A stretch of DNA of 64,000 nucleotides from Colidextribacter sp. OB.20 (GCF_009911595.1 NZ_QWKG01000001.1:62001-126000), one strand, 5' to 3'; positions 42,142 to 51,368 are shown, numbered from the stretch's first letter. The notes: generated by a model not told the origin, from the sequence alone. Numbers and translations are program-made.

Positions 42142-45100
42142 TGCCTAAGTATACCGACATTAAGAAGGTGCTTGTGCTGGGCTCCGGCCCCATCGTCATC
42201 GGCCAGGCCGCCGAGTTTGACTACGCCGGCACCCAGGCCTGCCGCGCCCTCAAGGAGGAGGGCCTGGAGGTGGTGCTGGTCAACTCCAACCCCGCCACCA
42301 TCATGACCGACAAGGACATCGCCGACCACGTGTATATCGAGCCGCTGAACATCCCCTCCGTCACCCAGGTCATCGAGATGGAGCGGCCCGACTCCATCCT
42401 GCCCACCCTGGGCGGTCAGACCGGCCTGAACCTGGCTATGGCCCTCCACGAAAACGGCACCCTGGAGCAGTACGGCGTCCGCCTGCTGGGCACGTCGCCG
42501 GAGTCCATCCGCAAGGCGGAGGACCGCCAGGGCTTTAAGGACTGCATGGAGTCCATCGGCCAGCCCTGCGTCACCTCCCTGGTGGTGGAGAGCGTGGAGG
42601 ACGCCGTCGCCTTCGCCGAAAGCATCAGTTACCCCGTCATCGTCCGCCCTGCCTACACCCTGGGGGGAACCGGCGGCGGCATCGCCTATGACCGGGCCTC
42701 CCTGGAGGAGATCTCCGAGCGGGGCATCAACCTCAGCCGGGTGGGCCAGGTGCTCATCGAGCGGTGCATCGCCGGCTGGAAGGAGATCGAGTTTGAGGTC
42801 ATGCGGGACGGGGCCGGCAACGTCATCACCATCTGCTCTATGGAGAACATCGACCCCGTGGGCGTCCACACCGGCGACTCCATCGTGGTGGCTCCCACCC
42901 AGACCCTGGCAAACAGGGAGTTCCAGATGCTCCGCTCCGCCGCCCTGGACATCATCTCCGCCCTGGAGATCGAGGGCGGGTGCAACGTGCAGTTCGCCCT
43001 GAACCCCGACTCCTTTGAGTACGCCGTCATTGAGGTCAACCCCCGGGTGTCCCGCTCCTCCGCCCTGGCCTCCAAGGCCACCGGCTACCCCATCGCCAAG
43101 GTCGCCGCCAAGGTGGCCCTGGGCTACACCCTGGACGAGATCCCCAACGCCGTCACTGGAAAAACCAAGGCCTGCTTCGAGCCCACCATCGACTACTGCG
43201 TGCTGAAAATCCCCCGCCTGCCCTTCGACAAGTTCACCACCGCCAGCCGCACCCTGGGCACCCAGATGAAGGCCACCGGCGAGGTCATGGCCATCGCTAA
43301 CTCCTTCGAGGGGGCCGTCATGAAGGCCATCCGCTCCCTGGAGCTGAACGTCCGGGCGCTGAAGCTGGACAAGCTGGAGGGGCTGTACACCGACGAGATC
43401 GAGGAGCTGCTGGTGAACGTCACCGACGAGCGGCTGTTTGTGGTGGCCGAGGCGTTACGGCGCGGCTTCTCCCCGCAAAAAATCTACTCTATCACCAAGA
43501 TGGACATCTGGTTCCTGGACGGCTTCAAGCGGATCATCGACATGGAGGAGGAGCTGAAGCGCTGCAAGGGGGAGCCGGACATCGACACCCTGAAGCGGGC
43601 CAAGGAGATGTGCTTTGCCGACAGCTACATCGGCGCCCTGTGCGGCATGAAGCAGGCCGAGGTGAAGGCCCTGCGGGAGAAGTATCACATTATCCCCGCC
43701 TTCAAGATGGTGGACACCTGCGCCGCTGAGTTCGACGCCGAGACCCCCTACTACTACTCCACCTACGACGGGGAGAACGAAGCCCGGGACGACGGGTCCG
43801 GGCGGAAAAAGGTGCTGGTTTTGGGCTCCGGCCCCATCCGTATCGGCCAGGGCATCGAGTTTGACTACTGCTCGGTCCACTCGGTGTGGGCCCTGCGGAA
43901 GCTGGGCTGCGAGACCATCATCGTCAACAACAACCCAGAGACCGTCTCCACCGACTTCGACGTGGCCGACAAGCTGTACTTCGAGCCGCTTACGGCAGAA
44001 GATGTGCAAAACATCGTGGAGCAGGAAAAGCCCTGGGGGGCGGTGGTCCAGTTCGGCGGACAGACCGCCATCAAGCTGGCGAAGGCCCTCACCGACATGG
44101 GCGTCCGGATTCTGGGCACCTCCTCCGACGGGGTGGACGCCGCCGAGGACCGGGAGCGGTTTGACGAGATTCTGTCCAAGTGCGGAATCCCCCGGGCCAA
44201 GGGCAGGACCGTTTTCACCACCGAGGAGGCTCTGGCCGCCGCCCACGAGCTGGGCTACCCCGTGCTGGTGCGCCCCTCCTACGTGCTGGGCGGCCAGGGG
44301 ATGGAGATCGCCTACTCCGACCGGAACATTGAGGAGTTCATGAAGATCATCAACATGACCGTCCAGGAGCACCCCATCCTGGTGGACAAGTACCTCATGG
44401 GCCGGGAGCTGGAGGTGGACGGCGTGTTCGACGGGGAGGACATCCTCATCCCCGGCATCATGGAGCACGTGGAGCGGGCCGGGGTCCACTCAGGAGACTC
44501 CATCGCCGTCTACCCGCCCCTCCACCTGGAGGACAAGCACCGGGAGCTCATCCTCAGGCACACCAAGAACATGGCTATGCACCTGGGTGTAATTGGCCTG
44601 ATTAACGCCCAGTATATCCTCTACGACGACGACATCTACGTCATCGAGGTCAACCCCCGGTCCTCCCGGACCATCCCCTACATCTCCAAGGTGACGGGGG
44701 TGCCCATCATCGATCTGGCTACCAAGGTGATGCTGGGGGCCAAGCTCCGGGACCTGGAATACGGCACCGGCATCTATAAGGAGGCCAGCTACTACGCCGT
44801 GAAGGCCCCGGTGTTCTCCTTCGAGAAGCTCACCGACGTGGACACCGGCCTGGGCCCGGAGATGAAGTCCACCGGCGAGGTGCTGGGCCTGGCCGAAACC
44901 TATCCCCAGGCTCTGCTCAAGGCCTTCAAAGGCTCCGGGATGCGGGCTCCCAAGAGGGGCGGCCGGATCATCATCACCGTGAAGGACGAGGACAAGGAGG
45001 AGAGCATCTCCATCGCCCGGGGCTTTGAGGACATGGGGGTGGAGCTGTACGCCACCGCCGGCACCTGCCAGACCCTCACCGAGGCGGGCATCGAGTGCAA

Positions 45101-45350
45101 GGTGGTCAACCGGGTCTCCCAGGCCCACCCTAACATCCTGGACATGATCGCCTCCGGCACCGTGGACCTGATTATCAACACCCCCACCCGGGGCAGGAAG
45201 CACGACTCCGACGGCTTCCGCATCCGCCGCTCCGCCGTGGAGCACGGGGTGGGCTGCGTCACCTCGGTGGACACCGCCCGGGCCCTGCTCACTGTCCGGC
45301 AGCAGAGCCGCAGCGAGGACCTGACACCCATCGATATTACAAAAATCTGA
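42141..45350 (+). CDS. carB: Carbamoyl-phosphate synthase, large subunit
   Basis: 1069 residues, full length. There are two homologous ATP-grasp halves ([25 protein letters not shown] near the start and [24 protein letters not shown] near 555) and a C-terminal MGS allosteric domain ([18 protein letters not shown]). It makes carbamoyl phosphate for pyrimidines and arginine. AT-richer brnTA follows. Confidence 0.97.
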   Translation: MPKYTDIKKVLVLGSGPIVIGQAAEFDYAGTQACRALKEEGLEVVLVNSNPATIMTDKDIADHVYIEPLNIPSVTQVIEMERPDSILPTLGGQTGLNLAMALHENGTLEQYGVRLLGTSPESIRKAEDRQGFKDCMESIGQPCVTSLVVESVEDAVAFAESISYPVIVRPAYTLGGTGGGIAYDRASLEEISERGINLSRVGQVLIERCIAGWKEIEFEVMRDGAGNVITICSMENIDPVGVHTGDSIVVAPTQTLANREFQMLRSAALDIISALEIEGGCNVQFALNPDSFEYAVIEVNPRVSRSSALASKATGYPIAKVAAKVALGYTLDEIPNAVTGKTKACFEPTIDYCVLKIPRLPFDKFTTASRTLGTQMKATGEVMAIANSFEGAVMKAIRSLELNVRALKLDKLEGLYTDEIEELLVNVTDERLFVVAEALRRGFSPQKIYSITKMDIWFLDGFKRIIDMEEELKRCKGEPDIDTLKRAKEMCFADSYIGALCGMKQAEVKALREKYHIIPAFKMVDTCAAEFDAETPYYYSTYDGENEARDDGSGRKKVLVLGSGPIRIGQGIEFDYCSVHSVWALRKLGCETIIVNNNPETVSTDFDVADKLYFEPLTAEDVQNIVEQEKPWGAVVQFGGQTAIKLAKALTDMGVRILGTSSDGVDAAEDRERFDEILSKCGIPRAKGRTVFTTEEALAAAHELGYPVLVRPSYVLGGQGMEIAYSDRNIEEFMKIINMTVQEHPILVDKYLMGRELEVDGVFDGEDILIPGIMEHVERAGVHSGDSIAVYPPLHLEDKHRELILRHTKNMAMHLGVIGLINAQYILYDDDIYVIEVNPRSSRTIPYISKVTGVPIIDLATKVMLGAKLRDLEYGTGIYKEASYYAVKAPVFSFEKLTDVDTGLGPEMKSTGEVLGLAETYPQALLKAFKGSGMRAPKRGGRIIITVKDEDKEESISIARGFEDMGVELYATAGTCQTLTEAGIECKVVNRVSQAHPNILDMIASGTVDLIINTPTRGRKHDSDGFRIRRSAVEHGVGCVTSVDTARALLTVRQQSRSEDLTPIDITKI

Positions 45351-45379
45351 TTGTATTTTTCTGTTTTAAGCGATATAAT
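45351..45379 (+). promoter_or_regulatory. Promoter of brnTA
   Basis: TTGTAT and TATAAT with a 17-nt spacer in the AT-rich gap after carB. Confidence 0.7.
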
Positions 45380-45394
45380 TAAGAGAGGCGCAGC

Positions 45395-45670
45395 ATGATA
45401 CTACAATTTGAATGGGACGAGGAAAAAGCGGAACGCAATTTTAAAAAACACGGTATTTTGTTTGAAACTGCGGCAAAAGTTTTTTCTGATGAAAACCGTA
45501 TTGAAATTTACGATGAGGCACACAGTATAGACGAGGAGCGGTATATCACAATCGGTTTAGCTGATGAGGTCTTGTTTGTTGTGTATACTGAGCGTCATCC
45601 CAGAATCAGGCTGATTTCCGCGCGTCTCGCGACGGCAAGAGAAAGGAAGGTGTATTATGGTCACATTTGA
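45395..45670 (+). CDS. brnT: BrnT-family type II toxin (ribonuclease)
   Basis: 91 residues. FEWDEEKAERNFKKHGILFETAAKVF and the later RYITIGLADE, VVYTERH and RLISARLATARERKVY are the BrnT pattern of a RelE-fold RNase. AT-richer than its neighbours, suggesting transfer. The antitoxin gene overlaps its end by 14 nt. Confidence 0.9.
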   Translation: MILQFEWDEEKAERNFKKHGILFETAAKVFSDENRIEIYDEAHSIDEERYITIGLADEVLFVVYTERHPRIRLISARLATARERKVYYGHI

Positions 45671-45950
45671 GCTGGAGTCGGGGTCTGTATTGTCTGACGA
45701 AGAGAGAAAACTGCTTGCAGAAGCTAAAAAGCTGCCTGTTGTCTATGATGAAGATTCTCCCGAGCTGACTGACGCGATGGAACAGGCCTTTCTTGCCGCA
45801 AGAAAGGCAAAGCCCTTCCGCGGGGAACCACTTACACTTTACGTCTCTTCCGCAACGATTGAAAAGGTAAAAAGCATGGGTTCGGACTATATCGCCATTT
45901 TGGGCAAACTGCTCGATAAAGCGGTTGACGAATACCGCGCAATCTCTTAA
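45657..45950 (+). CDS. brnA: BrnA-family antitoxin
   Basis: 97 residues. The acidic N-terminal half should wrap the toxin, and the C-terminal half is a ribbon-helix-helix-type domain (LTLYVSSATIEKVKSMGSDYIAILGKLLDKAV). It would repress its own operon together with BrnT. The start is inside brnT, the usual coupling for this pair. Confidence 0.85.
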   Translation: MVTFELESGSVLSDEERKLLAEAKKLPVVYDEDSPELTDAMEQAFLAARKAKPFRGEPLTLYVSSATIEKVKSMGSDYIAILGKLLDKAVDEYRAIS

Positions 45951-46011
45951 AGCCATTCCCGCCCCCCTTTTATAGCAGGCCCCCGGCTTACGCCGGGGGC
46001 CGATTTTTCTC

Positions 46012-46057
46012 TTGACAGGTTTCCCACAACCATGCTATAATGGTGGTTGTGGGAAAC
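46012..46057 (+). promoter_or_regulatory. Promoter with large operator palindrome, module copy 2
   Basis: TTGACA (46012-46017) and TATAAT (46036-46041) with an 18-nt spacer. A 13-nt inverted repeat GTTTCCCACAACC/GGTTGTGGGAAAC (46019-46031 and 46045-46057) brackets the -10, a likely operator for the regulator it drives. Confidence 0.8.
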
Positions 46058-46071
46058 AGGGAGGTGAACTT

Positions 46072-46245
46072 GTGCCACAAAGAGACAGGGCCCAGTATTT
46101 TCGAAATCGCCGCTCTAAATTCAAGGCATTCGCTGTTGAGGTAGAGAAAGACAAAATGGAGCGTTTTGAAGAGAAGCTGAAAGAAAAAAACGTCTCCAAG
46201 GTCAAATGGCTCAACGAAAAGATCGACGAGGAGCTGGGCGAATAA
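46072..46245 (+). CDS. Small ribbon-helix-helix-like regulator, module copy 2
   Basis: 57 residues from a GTG after GGAGGTG. Basic start PQRDRAQYFRNRRSKFKAF, then AVEVEKDKMERFEEKLKEKN and a helix VKWLNEKIDEELGE. It is homologous to the copy 3 regulator (shared RAxYFR, LEEKLK and WxNEKIDEEL). The strand-helix-helix pattern fits ribbon-helix-helix DNA binding. It is probably autoregulated by the palindrome upstream. Confidence 0.72.
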   Translation: MPQRDRAQYFRNRRSKFKAFAVEVEKDKMERFEEKLKEKNVSKVKWLNEKIDEELGE

Positions 46246-46339
46246 AAATAGAGTGCTGGCCGCGCCCTAACAAGCAACACCAACACTCTATTTACCAAGC
46301 CCGGAGGAATGGCAAATCTGATTATGCCACAACGCCGGG
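46246..46339 (+). ncRNA. Conserved double-hairpin RNA element, module copy 2
   Basis: Hairpin 1: AAATAGAGTGcTGG (46246) with CCAaCACTCTATTT (46280). Hairpin 2: outer stem CCCGG (46300)/CCGGG (46335), inner stem TGGCA (46310)/TGCCA (46325), loop AATCTGATTA. The loop and stems match copies 1 and 3. It lies just before a GGAGG and the small ORF. Confidence 0.7.
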
Positions 46340-46359
46340 TAAAAATCAAGGAGGTACTT

Positions 46360-46563
46360 ATGAGTTTACAGCAGGAATTGCTGGAGCTGGAGACAGCGGC
46401 TAATCAGGTTTCCAGGATCATCAACGCCATAGACCTGATGTCCATCGGTTTGGACCAGGAGGACGACTCCCATGCGGACGGTTTTTTCGCCGTCTGCGAC
46501 TATCTGATCCAGGCTGACCGGGCTCTGCGGGAGCAGGTGAGCCGCTGTATGAAGGCGCTGTAA
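46360..46563 (+). CDS. Small acidic protein, module copy 2
   Basis: 67 residues from the ATG 5 nt after GGAGG. It has a helical N-terminus (LLELETAANQVSRIINAIDLM) and a core LMSIGLDQEDD...DGFFAV shared with copy 3 (LMTFGLEDMQD...DGFYAA). An in-frame ATG in hairpin 2 would extend it by 17 residues but has no good SD. No known family recognised. Confidence 0.65.
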   Translation: MSLQQELLELETAANQVSRIINAIDLMSIGLDQEDDSHADGFFAVCDYLIQADRALREQVSRCMKAL

Positions 46564-46648
46564 CCCATCGTCATGCACCAAAAGCCAACTCGAAGCCCGG
46601 CGCAGCGGGTTCAAGTTGGAAAGGAGGCTCAAAGAGGCGGAACGCAGT

Positions 46649-46700
46649 TTTAAGGCGGCCCCAAAAGGGACCGCCTTAAAACGGAGCGGATTTCGCTCCG
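46649..46700 (-). terminator. Tandem hairpins ending the tRNA-Leu transcript
   Basis: On the reverse strand, CGGAGCG/CGCTCCG (46682-46700) is followed by TTTT, then a 12-bp stem GTTTTAAGGCGG and complement (46649-46684). Confidence 0.7.
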
Positions 46701-46703
46701 ACG

Positions 46704-46788
46704 TGGTACGGGTAATGGGGGTCGAACCCATACGCCTTGCGGCACAGGAACCTAAATCCTGCGCGTCTGCCAATTCCGCCATACCCGC
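46704..46788 (-). tRNA. tRNA-Leu, anticodon TAG
   Basis: 85 nt with acceptor stem GCGGGTA (5') and TACCCGT (3', one G-U pair), D-arm GGCAGACGCG, anticodon stem CAGGA/TCCTG with loop TTTAGGT giving anticodon TAG, long variable arm and T-arm GGGTTCGACCCCC. The CCA end is encoded. Confidence 0.93.
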
Positions 46789-46799
46789 GCGACGGATTT

Positions 46800-46828
46800 A
46801 TCATACAGGAACACACGCCAAAAGTCAA
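46800..46828 (-). promoter_or_regulatory. Promoter of tRNA-Leu
   Basis: TTGACT and TATGAT with a 17-nt spacer on the reverse strand, 12 nt before the tRNA. Confidence 0.75.
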
Positions 46829-47239
46829 TCATTTTTCCAGCTCCGCCGCCAGGGCCTCCACTGCCTGGGACACGTAGGCAGGCAGGGGCAGCTCCTCCAC
46901 CCCAGCCACAATCACACCGCAGCTGTTCATGGGCACCAGGAATTTTTTAGCCCGGCAACTGCCCACCGCCTCCGCCATCGCCGGAGTCACCTCCCCCAGA
47001 ATGGCGTTTGCCACTGCGATGCCCACCGGACCCAGCACTCCGTCCGCATCCGCCACCCCCCGGACCACCGGATTCTCCCCGGTGGCGCCAAAGTCCGCCC
47101 CCGCCTTGAGCATGGCGGCGGTGGCGGCGGTGTTGGTGCCCAGGGCGTACACCTGGGCCTGGGGCAGGCGGTTCTTCACCGCCCCCACCAGCAGCTGGCC
47201 CAGCCGGCCGCCCTGTCCGTCAATCACAACGATTTTCAT
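46829..47239 (-). CDS. DUF3842 family protein
   Basis: 136 residues from the ATG 10 nt after AAGGAG. It starts KIVVIDGQGGRLGQLLV and contains GTNTAATAAMLKAGAD and FLVPMNSCGVIVAGV, the DUF3842 pattern. It looks like a Rossmann-type nucleotide-binding fold. Function unknown. Confidence 0.88.
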   Translation of the reverse strand: MKIVVIDGQGGRLGQLLVGAVKNRLPQAQVYALGTNTAATAAMLKAGADFGATGENPVVRGVADADGVLGPVGIAVANAILGEVTPAMAEAVGSCRAKKFLVPMNSCGVIVAGVEELPLPAYVSQAVEALAAELEK

Positions 47240-47286
47240 GGGCAAAAAGCTCCTTTTCCACATAGAATAGCTCAGGGGTGGTCATT

Positions 47287-47496
47287 TTGTCTTCTATCTA
47301 TAACGCCAACCGGGGCGAGCTGCTCACTATGGCGGTAACGCTGTCCGCCGTGCTGGCCCAGGGGCAGAGTCAGGCCCAGCTGGCAAAGCTGGGGGCCTTT
47401 TTTACGATTGTGGGAGATACGCTCAGCCTGTACGCCCTGGAGCCAGGCCCGGCGGACCGCACCGGGACCGCCCTCAGTCTCGCAGATAATCTCTAA
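47287..47496 (+). CDS. DUF6774-like small protein
   Basis: 69 residues from a TTG about 5 nt after GGGGTGG; a GTG 9 nt upstream is the alternative. ELLTMAVTLSAVLAQGQSQAQLAKLGAFFTIVGDTLSLYAL is like the short clostridial DUF6774 proteins. Its 3' end overlaps the patatin gene on the other strand by 23 nt. Confidence 0.6.
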   Translation: MSSIYNANRGELLTMAVTLSAVLAQGQSQAQLAKLGAFFTIVGDTLSLYALEPGPADRTGTALSLADNL

Positions 47497-48322
47497 TCTC
47501 CTCCAGCCGGTCCACCACCGTCTGATAGCCCTCCGCCCACAGCAGGCGCAGCTTCTCGGTGTCCCGCTCCGTCCGGGACACCCCCAGGGTGGACTTCGGG
47601 GCAATGACCAGAGCCCGCCCCTCCCGCTCCACCTGGAACAGCTCCTCCCGGTCCCGGTTGTAGACCTCCGCCCGGTTCTCCATCGCCGCCACAAACTCCG
47701 GGTAGCCTCTGTACCGCTTCCGGACCATTTTCATCATCCGGTCGGGCTTTCGCCGGTAGCTTCTGGGGCGGGTGAGCACCACAATCACCTTATCGCACCT
47801 TTCCAGCGCCCGCCGCCAGGGGATGGCGTCGCTGATACCGCCGTCCAGATAGGGCTGGCCGCCAATCTCATAGATGGGGAACAGCAGGGGCATGGCGCAG
47901 CTGGCCTGAAGCACGATGGACTCCCGGTCCTGCCGGGGAACAGGCAGATAGTCCGCCCTTCCGGTGTTCAGGTTGGTGACCACTGCCTCCACCTGGCCGG
48001 GGAAGGCGGCGAAGGTGTCGTAGTCGAAGGGGACCAGCTCATTGGGGATGGTGCTGAACCCAAACTCAAGCCCAAAGTAGGAGCGGTTGTCCTTGTCCGC
48101 CAGATTGCGCAGGCCCATATACCGCCTGTCCGGGGCATAGCGGGTGACCACCTCCAGATTGCGCCGGGGCTGCTTCGACACATAGCTCACACCGTAAGCG
48201 ATGCCCGCCGACACGCCGATGACATAGTCAGCCATAACATTGCCCTCCAGCAGGCCGTCGCACACACCGCTGGAAAAAATTGCCCGGAGGGCCCCGCCCT
48301 CCAACACCAAGCCTGTTTTCAT
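47474..48322 (-). CDS. Patatin-like phospholipase
   Basis: 282 residues. The oxyanion loop is GGALRAIFSSG; the nucleophile elbow is GVSAG; the catalytic aspartate is in DGGISD. It is the RssA/YchK-like group of patatins with lipid acyl-hydrolase activity. No signal peptide is seen. It is monocistronic. Confidence 0.9.
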   Translation of the reverse strand: MKTGLVLEGGALRAIFSSGVCDGLLEGNVMADYVIGVSAGIAYGVSYVSKQPRRNLEVVTRYAPDRRYMGLRNLADKDNRSYFGLEFGFSTIPNELVPFDYDTFAAFPGQVEAVVTNLNTGRADYLPVPRQDRESIVLQASCAMPLLFPIYEIGGQPYLDGGISDAIPWRRALERCDKVIVVLTRPRSYRRKPDRMMKMVRKRYRGYPEFVAAMENRAEVYNRDREELFQVEREGRALVIAPKSTLGVSRTERDTEKLRLLWAEGYQTVVDRLEEIRDYLRD

Positions 48323-48420
48323 AAAGACCTCCCGCGCTCCCCTTCGGAGCGCTGTTTTCTTTCTATATTATACCTCTCTGCCCCGTAATTTGTAAACCAT
48401 TTGTAAACCCGTCAATTTCC

Positions 48421-48449
48421 TTGACACCCCCGCCCGTTGGGGGTAGAAT
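48421..48449 (+). promoter_or_regulatory. Promoter of the xpaC-telA unit
   Basis: TTGACA and TAGAAT with a 17-nt spacer holding CCCCC-7 nt-GGGGG, which could be an operator. Confidence 0.7.
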
Positions 48450-48479
48450 AGAAATGACTATTTTATGCGGAGGCGCGCC

Positions 48480-49175
48480 ATGACTACCCACAAAAAAGTG
48501 TCCGTTCTGCCCATCTATCTGGTGGGCCTCGTCTGGCTGGGCTACGCCCTGCTCTTCCCCCTGAACGCCCCGCTGCACTATGTGCTGTGCTCCGGGCTGT
48601 CCCTGGCCGCCTTTGTGGCGGGCAAAGCCATTTTCCCGGATAAGGTCTATCAGACCCCCGAGGCCCCCAAGACCGAGGCCAAAAAGCCCGAGGCCAAGAG
48701 GGATGAGGACCCCAAGGTCGCCGCTCTCCGGAAGGAGAAGGACCGGGCGGTCTCCGAACTGCGCCGCCTTAACGACGCCATCCCCGACGAGAAGATTTCC
48801 GCCCAGATCGACCATCTGGAGGAGGTCACCGGGAAAATCATCGACCACGTCATCGCCAACCCGGCCAAGCAGCCCCAGATTTCCCGGTTCCTAGACTACT
48901 TCCTGCCCACCACCATCAAGCTGCTCAACGCCTACGACCGGATGGACTCCGCCGGCATCTCGGGCAGCAACATCGACGCCACCAAGGGGAAGGTGGAGAC
49001 CATGCTGGACACCCTGTGCGCCGCCTTTGACAAGCAGCTGGATTCCCTCTTCGGCGACGAGGCCTTGGACATCTCCACCGACATCACCGTCATGGAGAAC
49101 CTGCTGGCTCAGGAGGGCCTGTCCGGCGGCTCCGCTCCCACCGGCGGTGCGGACGGCCCCACCCTGGAGCTGTAG
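48480..49175 (+). CDS. xpaC: XpaC-like membrane protein (5-bromo-4-chloroindolyl phosphate hydrolysis family)
   Basis: 231 residues from the ATG 6 nt after GGAGG. Two N-terminal membrane segments are followed by an acidic/lysine-rich linker and a helical domain (HLEEVTGKIIDHVIANPAKQPQISRFLDYFLPTTIKLLNAY) typical of XpaC. XpaC genes regularly precede telA, as here, and the pair is linked to tolerance of toxic anions or lipid-II-type antibiotics. Stop TAG is in a type A repeat. Confidence 0.85.
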   Translation: MTTHKKVSVLPIYLVGLVWLGYALLFPLNAPLHYVLCSGLSLAAFVAGKAIFPDKVYQTPEAPKTEAKKPEAKRDEDPKVAALRKEKDRAVSELRRLNDAIPDEKISAQIDHLEEVTGKIIDHVIANPAKQPQISRFLDYFLPTTIKLLNAYDRMDSAGISGSNIDATKGKVETMLDTLCAAFDKQLDSLFGDEALDISTDITVMENLLAQEGLSGGSAPTGGADGPTLEL

Positions 49176-49252
49176 GGCGGGACGACCCGGCCCGCCGTTT
49201 TCAGAATTTGCACCGGCCCATGTGCGGCGCACTGGGGTCGTCGCGCCCTACA
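49172..49252. repeat. Intergenic palindromic repeat, type A
   Basis: Ends GTAGGGCGGGACGACCCGG and GGGGTCGTCGCGCCCTACA. The TAG terminates xpaC. Confidence 0.85.
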
Positions 49253-49261
49253 GGCCATCAT

Positions 49262-49325
49262 TTCGACATTGTCCGCCCGCCGGTTACCGCCCTGTTTTTG
49301 CGGGCGCACAATGTGCGCCCCTACA
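49262..49325. repeat. Intergenic palindromic repeat, type B, directly after type A
   Basis: A half-worn left end (ATTGTCCGCCC) and an intact right end GGCGCACAATGTGCGCCCCTAC. Confidence 0.75.
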
Positions 49326-49340
49326 GGAAAGGAGCGAACC

Positions 49341-49541
49341 ATGAAGAAATACACCGACAAGATACACGCTCTGTTTATGGCGATTGCATGGACAATTTCG
49401 GCAATCCTCGCCATTGCCCTTATCCTGCAACGGGGTGCGGGCTCGCTGCGAATCATAGCCGCCGTAATATTTACCGCCGACGCGGTATTCTGGTGGATGA
49501 ACTATGCTAAAAAACGACAGGAGGAACAAAACCATGAGTGA
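49341..49541 (+). CDS. Small hypothetical membrane protein
   Basis: 66 residues with two hydrophobic segments (FMAIAWTISAILAIALIL and IIAAVIFTADAVFWW). GGAAAGGAG precedes the ATG. It overlaps the telA start by 8 nt and lies between xpaC and telA, so it is probably part of that system. No family recognised. Confidence 0.7.
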   Translation: MKKYTDKIHALFMAIAWTISAILAIALILQRGAGSLRIIAAVIFTADAVFWWMNYAKKRQEEQNHE

Positions 49542-50724
49542 CGAACTGAACTTATCTACTACCCCTGAGCTGACCTTCGAGCCCTCCGCCGCCCAGGCGG
49601 TGGCCGCGCCCGAGCTGACCCTGGAGCCCTCCGCTCCGGCGGCCCCCCAGGTGGACGAGGCGGCCCAGGCCGCCCGGGACGCCAACGCCGTCAAGCTGGA
49701 CGAGTCCATGCTCAGCGAGGCGGAGAAGAAGATGGTGGAGGATTTTTCCCAGAAAATCGACGTCACCGACAGCAATCTGGTGCTCAACTACGGGGCGGCG
49801 GCCCAGAAGAACATCGCCGCCTTCTCCGAGAGCGCCCTGAACAACGTCAAGACCAAGGACCTGGGCGAGGTGGGCGAGGCCCTGTCCTCCCTGGTGGTGG
49901 AGCTGAAAACCTTCGGCCAGCCGGAGAAAAAGGGTATCGGCGGCTTCTTCCAGAAGAAGAGAAACGAGCTGGAGGCCCTGAAGGCCAGCTACTCCAAGGC
50001 TGAGGTCAATGTGGACAAGATCGTCAAGGTGCTGGAGAACCATCAGGTCACGCTGATGAAGGACGTGGCCATGTTCGACAAGATGTATGAGCTGAACACC
50101 AAGTATTACAAGGAGCTCACCATGTATATCCTGGCCGGCAAGAAGCGGCTGGAGTATCTGCGCACCCACGACCTGGCGGAGCTGAAAAAGAAGGCGGAGA
50201 CCACCGGCGCCCAGGAGGACGCCCAGGCCTACAACGACTTCGCCAACCTGTGCAGCCGCTTTGAGAAGAAGCTCCACGACCTGGAGCTCACCCGGATGAT
50301 CTCCATCCAGATGGGCCCCCAGACCCGCCTTCTGCAAAACAACGATACCCAGATGCTGGAGAAGATCCAGTCCTCCCTGGTGAACACCATCCCCCTGTGG
50401 AAGAGCCAGATGGTGCTGGCCCTGGGGCTGGAGCACGGCCGTCAGGCGGTGGCGGCCCAGTCCGCCGTCACTGATATGACCAACCAGCTGCTGCAAAAGA
50501 ACGCCGACATGCTGAAAATGGGCACCATCGAAACCGCCAAGGAGGCCGAGCGGAGCGTGGTCTCCATCGAGACCCTCCAGCACACCAACCAGCAGCTCAT
50601 CACCACCCTGGATGAGGTGATGAAGATTCAGACCGAGGGCGCCCAGAAGCGGAAAGAGGCCGAGAAGGAGCTGGGGAGAATCGAGGGCGAGCTGAAGCAG
50701 AAGCTGCTGGAGCTGCGGGGATAA
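49534..50724 (+). CDS. telA: TelA-like toxic anion resistance protein
   Basis: 396 residues from the ATG after AGGAGG. A low-complexity acidic/alanine N-terminus is followed by the long helical TelA domain (VGEALSSLVVELKTFGQ, GIGGFFQKKRNELEAL, TMYILAGKKRLEYL, NTIPLWKSQMVLALGLEHGR). TelA/KlaA proteins give tolerance to tellurite and some peptide antibiotics. The end is a coiled coil. Confidence 0.9.
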   Translation: MSDELNLSTTPELTFEPSAAQAVAAPELTLEPSAPAAPQVDEAAQAARDANAVKLDESMLSEAEKKMVEDFSQKIDVTDSNLVLNYGAAAQKNIAAFSESALNNVKTKDLGEVGEALSSLVVELKTFGQPEKKGIGGFFQKKRNELEALKASYSKAEVNVDKIVKVLENHQVTLMKDVAMFDKMYELNTKYYKELTMYILAGKKRLEYLRTHDLAELKKKAETTGAQEDAQAYNDFANLCSRFEKKLHDLELTRMISIQMGPQTRLLQNNDTQMLEKIQSSLVNTIPLWKSQMVLALGLEHGRQAVAAQSAVTDMTNQLLQKNADMLKMGTIETAKEAERSVVSIETLQHTNQQLITTLDEVMKIQTEGAQKRKEAEKELGRIEGELKQKLLELRG

Positions 50725-50735
50725 CAGAAGCTGCG

Positions 50736-51368
50736 ATGAGGCTTTTTCAATGGCCCAGCGGCGGAGCGGAACATCCGCCGCCAGAAACTCCTTTTTCTCT
50801 CAGCGGATACACCTGCTTTTCTCTGGTGCACAGCTGTTCTCCCAAGCATGTACAGAGTTATTTATCGGAATACCCCTGCGCCATTCCGCCCGAGTGCGGA
50901 GGGAGCGAATATCTTCTCCGGATTGCCTCGCTTCCGGACGCGCCCCGGTGGACAGCGGTTTCCTGGCCCCGTCCCGCCTCTTTTTTTGACATGCAGATGG
51001 TCACCATGGGACTGCATGGGCAGAGCAAGCCATATGCGGGCGAAAAATTCGCGCTCTTTTTGGCGCTCCCCGATGAGACACATAGAGAGGGCGGCCCTCT
51101 GCTCACCCTTCCATATAAAAGCGGATTCCATATGGAAGTAAGAGATCAGATGCTGGGAATTTTTTGTCAATGGGAATTTTTGTATAATATTGGAAGGGAC
51201 AATGTGACCTTCCGACGTTTTGAGAAGTCTCCCAATTACACCAGTTATCTCTGCACGCCCCGTATTGGCTTTCTCATGAAGTGGATGGAGCGCCTTGAAG
51301 AGAGCCGCTGGTTAGAATTCCCTCTTTTTTTAAACAATAGTGTCCACTGTGAAAGGAACACACCATGA
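50736..51368 (+). CDS. Hypothetical protein between telA and the TPM gene
   Basis: 210 residues. No family recognised and no clear SD. Codon use is less GC-biased than in neighbours, and the frame is open from just after telA to the next gene, whose ATG it overlaps (ATGA). There is no signal peptide; a LFLALPDETHREGGPLLTLPYKSGFHMEV stretch looks like a folded beta-rich protein. The overlap argues for a real gene. Confidence 0.5.
   Translation: MRLFQWPSGGAEHPPPETPFSLSGYTCFSLVHSCSPKHVQSYLSEYPCAIPPECGGSEYLLRIASLPDAPRWTAVSWPRPASFFDMQMVTMGLHGQSKPYAGEKFALFLALPDETHREGGPLLTLPYKSGFHMEVRDQMLGIFCQWEFLYNIGRDNVTFRRFEKSPNYTSYLCTPRIGFLMKWMERLEESRWLEFPLFLNNSVHCERNTP

Noticed and set aside
46309-46359. MANLIMPQ as the true N-terminus of the small acidic protein
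   Set aside because: The same codons occur in all three modules but lie in hairpin 2; SD spacing is poor, and in copy 1 the frame does not join the ORF. Conservation is better explained by RNA structure.
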